From Sphingobium wenxiniae (GTDB lineage Bacteria > Pseudomonadota > Alphaproteobacteria > Sphingomonadales > Sphingomonadaceae), in the NCBI RefSeq assembly GCF_007830065.1, contig NZ_VLKK01000007.1, positions 147,479 to 211,478 of the forward strand: 64,000 bases of DNA, in the 5' to 3' direction. Of the stretch, positions 60,903 through 64,000 are shown piece after piece (the stretch's first letter is position 1; each line of letters begins with the position of its first letter). The notes under the pieces were generated by a model. It worked only from the letters and a program-made list of their open reading frames with translations. It had not been told where the DNA came from and searched no databases. A program made the translations under genes and the position numbers.

Positions 60903-61889
60903 ATGGAAATCTCCCTCGTCATTCCTGTCTGGAACGATCCCGACGGATTGAAGCGCCTGCTGCGCCAGGTAGATGCGTTTGCCATTTTCAAGGAAGTGAT
61001 CGTCTGTGACGATGCCTCCGACAATGAATACGACTTTGCATCATGGGAACTTTCCCCTGAATTTCAGGGTAAGATCATCCATCTGCGAAGCGAGGTTCAG
61101 CGCGGCGCGGGCCATGGGCGGAATATCGGGCTGGCGCGGGCGACCGGCGACTATCTGATTTTCTTCGATTCCGATGATCTTTTCGAGGCAGGGTTTCTAC
61201 AGATCGTGGCGGCGCTGGCGCAGCCCGACATCGCTCCGGATTTCGATTTCTGCATTTTCCGCCATCATGACAGCCGGATGCTCTCCTTGGGACAGACCGG
61301 CACGTTTTCGAAAGAAGAACAACTGTGGCAGGCCGTGCAGGCGGAAGAAGCGCCGCGGCTGCTCGACTCTTCCCAAATATTGAAATTATGCAGTCTTGCC
61401 GCCTACCCATGGAACAAGATTTACCGGACCGCCTTCCTGAAGCAGCACGACCTGCGGTGCACCGAACTGCCCGTCCACAACGATATCGAACTACATTGGA
61501 CCAGCTTTCTGCGCGCCGAGGCGGTTTTGTGCACAAGCGTGATCGGCGCAACCCACTTCGTCGCGATGAATGGCGAGCGGCTGACAAATCGCCGCAATGA
61601 CGAACGAATCCGGGTGTTCGAGGCTTTTGAGAATGTCCGATCCTGCATGGCGCGCATTCCACCCGCGCGCCGATTGCGGTTCCTGGAACCGTTCCTGCTT
61701 TTTGCCCGGAATCTCATGAGTTGGATCGGCGAGAATATGGATGAAGACCACCATGACGAAATGATCAGGCGATCCCAGGAGTTCTTCCTCGACGGCCTTG
61801 ACACGGATTTGATGACGCTGCTTGCATATCGCAACCCTGCCCTTGCCGGCAGTATCAACACCCTGCTGGCTCAAGGCAAATTGGGATGA
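60903..61889 (+). CDS. family 2 glycosyltransferase
   Basis: A 328-residue GT-A fold protein. ISLVIPVWNDPDGLKRLLRQV at the start, VIVCDDASDNE, GAGHGRNIGLARATGDYLIFFDSDDLF with the DSD metal motif (about 90-93) are typical for GT2. The C-terminal part is helical, with no membrane segment. It overlaps the next glycosyltransferase gene by 4 bases. The product is probably a capsule or LPS sugar link; donor unknown. Confidence 0.88.
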   Translation: MEISLVIPVWNDPDGLKRLLRQVDAFAIFKEVIVCDDASDNEYDFASWELSPEFQGKIIHLRSEVQRGAGHGRNIGLARATGDYLIFFDSDDLFEAGFLQIVAALAQPDIAPDFDFCIFRHHDSRMLSLGQTGTFSKEEQLWQAVQAEEAPRLLDSSQILKLCSLAAYPWNKIYRTAFLKQHDLRCTELPVHNDIELHWTSFLRAEAVLCTSVIGATHFVAMNGERLTNRRNDERIRVFEAFENVRSCMARIPPARRLRFLEPFLLFARNLMSWIGENMDEDHHDEMIRRSQEFFLDGLDTDLMTLLAYRNPALAGSINTLLAQGKLG

Positions 61890-63043
61890 GCATTTCCTTC
61901 ATCATCACGACCTATAATGTCGCCGCCTATATCGGGGAGTGCCTGGACAGCCTCGCTTCCTGCGTGCGTCCTGGCGATCAGGTGATATTGGTGGACGACG
62001 GGTCCACCGACGACATCGCCGACCGGATCGAAGATTTTTTCGCCGCGGGCGGCTTCGGGCCGGACGTCCTTTGGACGCCCATATGGCTGGGGACGAATAC
62101 ATTCGGCGGCGTGGGTATCGCGGCCAATATCGGCCTGGATCATGCCCTGCGCGACACCATATTCTTTGTCGATGGTGATGATTACCTCATACCCGAAGCA
62201 TTCAAGCGGGCGCGGCGGGACTATGAGGCGGCTCCGTCGGATATTTGCATAGCGAATTATGAAGAGTTCGATCAACGGGAAAGGAAGATCAAAAAGCCGG
62301 CGGATTGGAAAAAATGGTCAAGATTGGAGGCATCGAACCTCGGTGAAGCACGCAGAATCGCGGCTCTGGACATGATCGCCGTGCCGTGGCGCAAATTTTA
62401 CAACCATGCCTTTTTGAAAAGGAACGATATCCGCTATCCGGAGGGCGATTTCTTTTTCGAAGACAATCCATTCCATTGGCGGGTATGTCTGGCCGCCCGG
62501 ACGATCGAATGTTCGAACCATATCGTCTGCCATCACCGCGTGAACCGTCCCGGTCAGACGATGGCCTCGACCGGCAGGGAACTGGCGGCGTTCTTCACGC
62601 ATTTTGAAACAATACGGGCCAATATTCCCGCCGGAATGCCGGATTATGAACGGCAAGCGCTCCGTTGGCTGATCGGCAACATATCCTGGCATATAGCACG
62701 GCTGCAGCCCGGCGCCTTCAATGGATATGTCACCGCCGCGGCCAAGACCCTGCAGAACCTCGATTCCCGCATCTGGACCGATGCCGGGTTACAGGATCTG
62801 CATGGCACGAACGCCTGGCGCTACGCGGAACAAATCCGTCGGGGCAATGGGTGGGACGTCATTGAGGCTCTGCGCGGTGAACGGACCAACCAGAACCTGG
62901 ATGAGATAAATCGCCGCCTGAATGTCCTGGAACGACGGTTGAACGACCTGGATCGACAGTCGAAGGCCATTCGTGAAACGGTTCAGGCAAAAAAGGCAAT
63001 CGATGAATTTCAGTCGATCAAAAGAATATTATATAATAAGTAA
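61886..63043 (+). CDS. family 2 glycosyltransferase with C-terminal coiled coil
   Basis: A 385-residue GT2 protein. ISFIITTYNVAAYIGECLDSLA, VILVDDGSTDD and IAANIGLDHALRDTIFFVDGDDYLIPEAF with the DGDD motif are in order. The last 55 residues (about 325-375) form a probable coiled coil, LDEINRRLNVLERRLNDLDRQSKAIRETVQ. It overlaps the previous gene by 4 bases. The last 60 bases are AT-rich, the beginning of a composition shift that continues in the next gene. Confidence 0.85.
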   Translation: MSISFIITTYNVAAYIGECLDSLASCVRPGDQVILVDDGSTDDIADRIEDFFAAGGFGPDVLWTPIWLGTNTFGGVGIAANIGLDHALRDTIFFVDGDDYLIPEAFKRARRDYEAAPSDICIANYEEFDQRERKIKKPADWKKWSRLEASNLGEARRIAALDMIAVPWRKFYNHAFLKRNDIRYPEGDFFFEDNPFHWRVCLAARTIECSNHIVCHHRVNRPGQTMASTGRELAAFFTHFETIRANIPAGMPDYERQALRWLIGNISWHIARLQPGAFNGYVTAAAKTLQNLDSRIWTDAGLQDLHGTNAWRYAEQIRRGNGWDVIEALRGERTNQNLDEINRRLNVLERRLNDLDRQSKAIRETVQAKKAIDEFQSIKRILYNK

Positions 63044-63063
63044 GAATAGAATTGGAATTTCCC

Positions 63064-63656
63064 ATGGAAAGAATTTACTTAAATAAATCTCCGGATTTTC
63101 TTGATAATCAGGATGAATATTTAGGTAAATTTATCAAATTCATATTCTCCAATGATTCTGCATATGAAGTTGCAAGAGATTTTTGCACCGATAAATATAC
63201 GATAAGGTCGCCATATTCCGACGGAACAGCATCCGTTGTTGCCGGCGGTTACACCGAATCCTCGAAAGATGGCGTTTTCGGTAATTTTCTGCTGCTTCAG
63301 GACGAAATCACGGGAAAGAGGTTCGCAATAATGCAGCGCATGCGCTTTGCATCATGCGTGATACTTCCCGATCATAATGTGATCATATCCCCATCTCCCA
63401 GTGACGACGACGACAGAGCTTTACGAATTTCCATGGGGCTGTTAAACAATATTTCGGACGCCCCTTATGGCAGCTGCTCATTCGGCGGCATCATTTTTGG
63501 GAGTCACGGCAGACCTTATCATCAAATCTATGACCAACTCCCCTTATTCTGCGAATTTTCGAAGATCACGCGGGGGAAACTTCTTGTGCATCGACCGAGA
63601 TCATTCTTTTCTCCAGAGGATTTTGGCTTCGATGCGGGGGAGTGGCATCCGCCTAA
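63064..63656 (+). pseudogene. unknown polysaccharide-locus gene cut by an insertion sequence
   Basis: About 197 residues of a protein that begins MERIYLNKSPDFLDNQDEYLGKF. It has Asp-rich SPSDDDDRAL and the motif SHGRPYHQIYDQLPLFCEF, which is similar in style to HxxxD regions of capsule glycosyltransferases, but I cannot name a family. After EWHPPN the frame changes into insertion-sequence DNA and stops by chance at 63784-63786. Base composition is clearly more AT-rich than the neighbours, which suggests transfer. ATG 63064 is the likely start. Confidence 0.6.
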
Positions 63657-64000
63657 CCTCTCTTATTCACGACGCTCGGTTTCGGGTCCGCTCTGGGCAT
63701 TTGCTGCGGCTGGCTGTATTGCGCGGACGACCGGCATCGCTGGCGTTTGTTTCACCGCATTCGGATTGATGGGCTTTTCGGGTTGAAGGGCTGGGCTCGG
63801 AGTTCTGCGGCGCTGCCGCATGGGCTACGTCGGCGCAGGCTTCAGCCGGAGAACGAGGGCGCGGAACAGGTCGGCATCCGGACAGGCGGAAGCGAAGGCA
63901 ATGCGGATGCGGCTAGCACTTTCTACGACGCGCGCAGCGACCTTGAGCAGCCGCAGGCGCAAGGTGGTAAACTCCGCGCTTGCCAGAGCAGCGGTCCTGG
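63657..64000. mobile_element. IS1380-family insertion sequence, one end
   Basis: The likely outer end is CCTCTCTTATTCACGACGC at 63657, next to CTAA (63653-63656), a possible 4-base target duplication. The 3-prime end of a transposase gene lies inside on the minus strand. The element runs off the right window edge, so the other end and the duplication cannot be checked. Confidence 0.65.
63825..64000 (-). CDS. IS1380-type transposase, C-terminal end
   Basis: The last 58 or so codons of a DDE transposase on the minus strand, ending at TAG 63825-63827. The visible sequence includes LRLRLLKVAARVVESASRIRIAFASACPDADLFRALVLRL, which is the usual C-terminus of IS1380-family transposases. The catalytic residues are outside the window. 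Confidence 0.75.
   Translation of the reverse strand, partial: RTAALASAEFTTLRLRLLKVAARVVESASRIRIAFASACPDADLFRALVLRLKPAPT

Noticed and set aside
60460..60951. 163-codon frame taken as one intact gene
   Set aside because: Its last part is Arg/Ser/His-rich and overlaps the start of the next gene, while a better C-terminus lies in the next frame.
63064..63786. 241-codon frame taken as one intact gene
   Set aside because: From about 63657 the sequence is an insertion-sequence end, so the C-terminus is chimeric.
1..64000. tRNA, rRNA and CRISPR arrays
   Set aside because: No cloverleaf, rRNA stretch or regularly spaced direct repeat was noticed by eye in the gaps; a covariance or repeat scan would be needed to exclude small RNAs.

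Overview
This window looks like a chromosomal segment of a GC-rich alphaproteobacterium, most likely a member of the Sphingomonadaceae (Sphingobium/Sphingomonas type). The basis is family content and gene order: one large flagellar locus, an opgG-opgH pair, an argD-argF pair, a MucR-like regulator, Kdo genes and an IS1380-type element. I could not run a search, so the genus is an inference.

Layout. 1-1481: end of an arginine operon (argD, argF cut by the window edge). 1681-40069: an almost complete flagellar locus. Minus-strand blocks are fliD-fliS, a small orphan gene, and a tight run from a sigma-54 activator through fliE-F-G-H-I-J-K-L-M-N-O-P-Q-R to flhB. The flagellin fliC follows, then opgG-opgH (osmoregulated periplasmic glucan), then lytic transglycosylase-flhA-fliA, then flgA-flgM-flgN with an unusual compact stator pair. 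The plus-strand block is flgB-C-D-E-F-G-H-I-J-K-L followed by motA-motB. No chemotaxis genes are seen.

The flagellar promoters can be read directly. Four sites match the sigma-54 -24/-12 element (upstream of the transglycosylase-flhA-fliA operon, flgA, flgB and flgG). Five match a sigma-28 element of the form TAAA-N15-(G/T)CCGTNNT (upstream of fliC, fliD, motA, flgM and the orphan gene at 3597-4067). With fliA, flgM and a sigma-54 activator all in the window, the early/middle/late hierarchy can be drawn from sequence alone. Two CGGCAA-N4-TTGCCG palindromes 21 bp apart upstream of the flgB promoter are candidate enhancer sites.

40288-46967: a two-component system, a secreted EF-hand protein, argG, a DUF4169-type small protein, ung, a class A beta-lactamase-like serine hydrolase with an altered omega loop, and a frameshifted DUF962 (Mpo1-like) gene. 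47016-53971: a probable surface-glycan region with two CelD/BcsL-type acyltransferase-like proteins, a cupin/JmjC-like protein, a nucleotide-sugar epimerase, kdsD, kdsB and a histidine phosphatase. 54392-57478: a 49-residue small protein, an SDR, a cysteine-free MucR-like regulator, a hypothetical gene, HU and a MarR regulator. 57575-60344: a VOC protein, fumarylacetoacetase, a decayed maleylacetoacetate isomerase and RidA. 60460-64000: a frameshifted gene, two family-2 glycosyltransferases and an AT-richer gene cut by an IS1380-type element that runs off the window.
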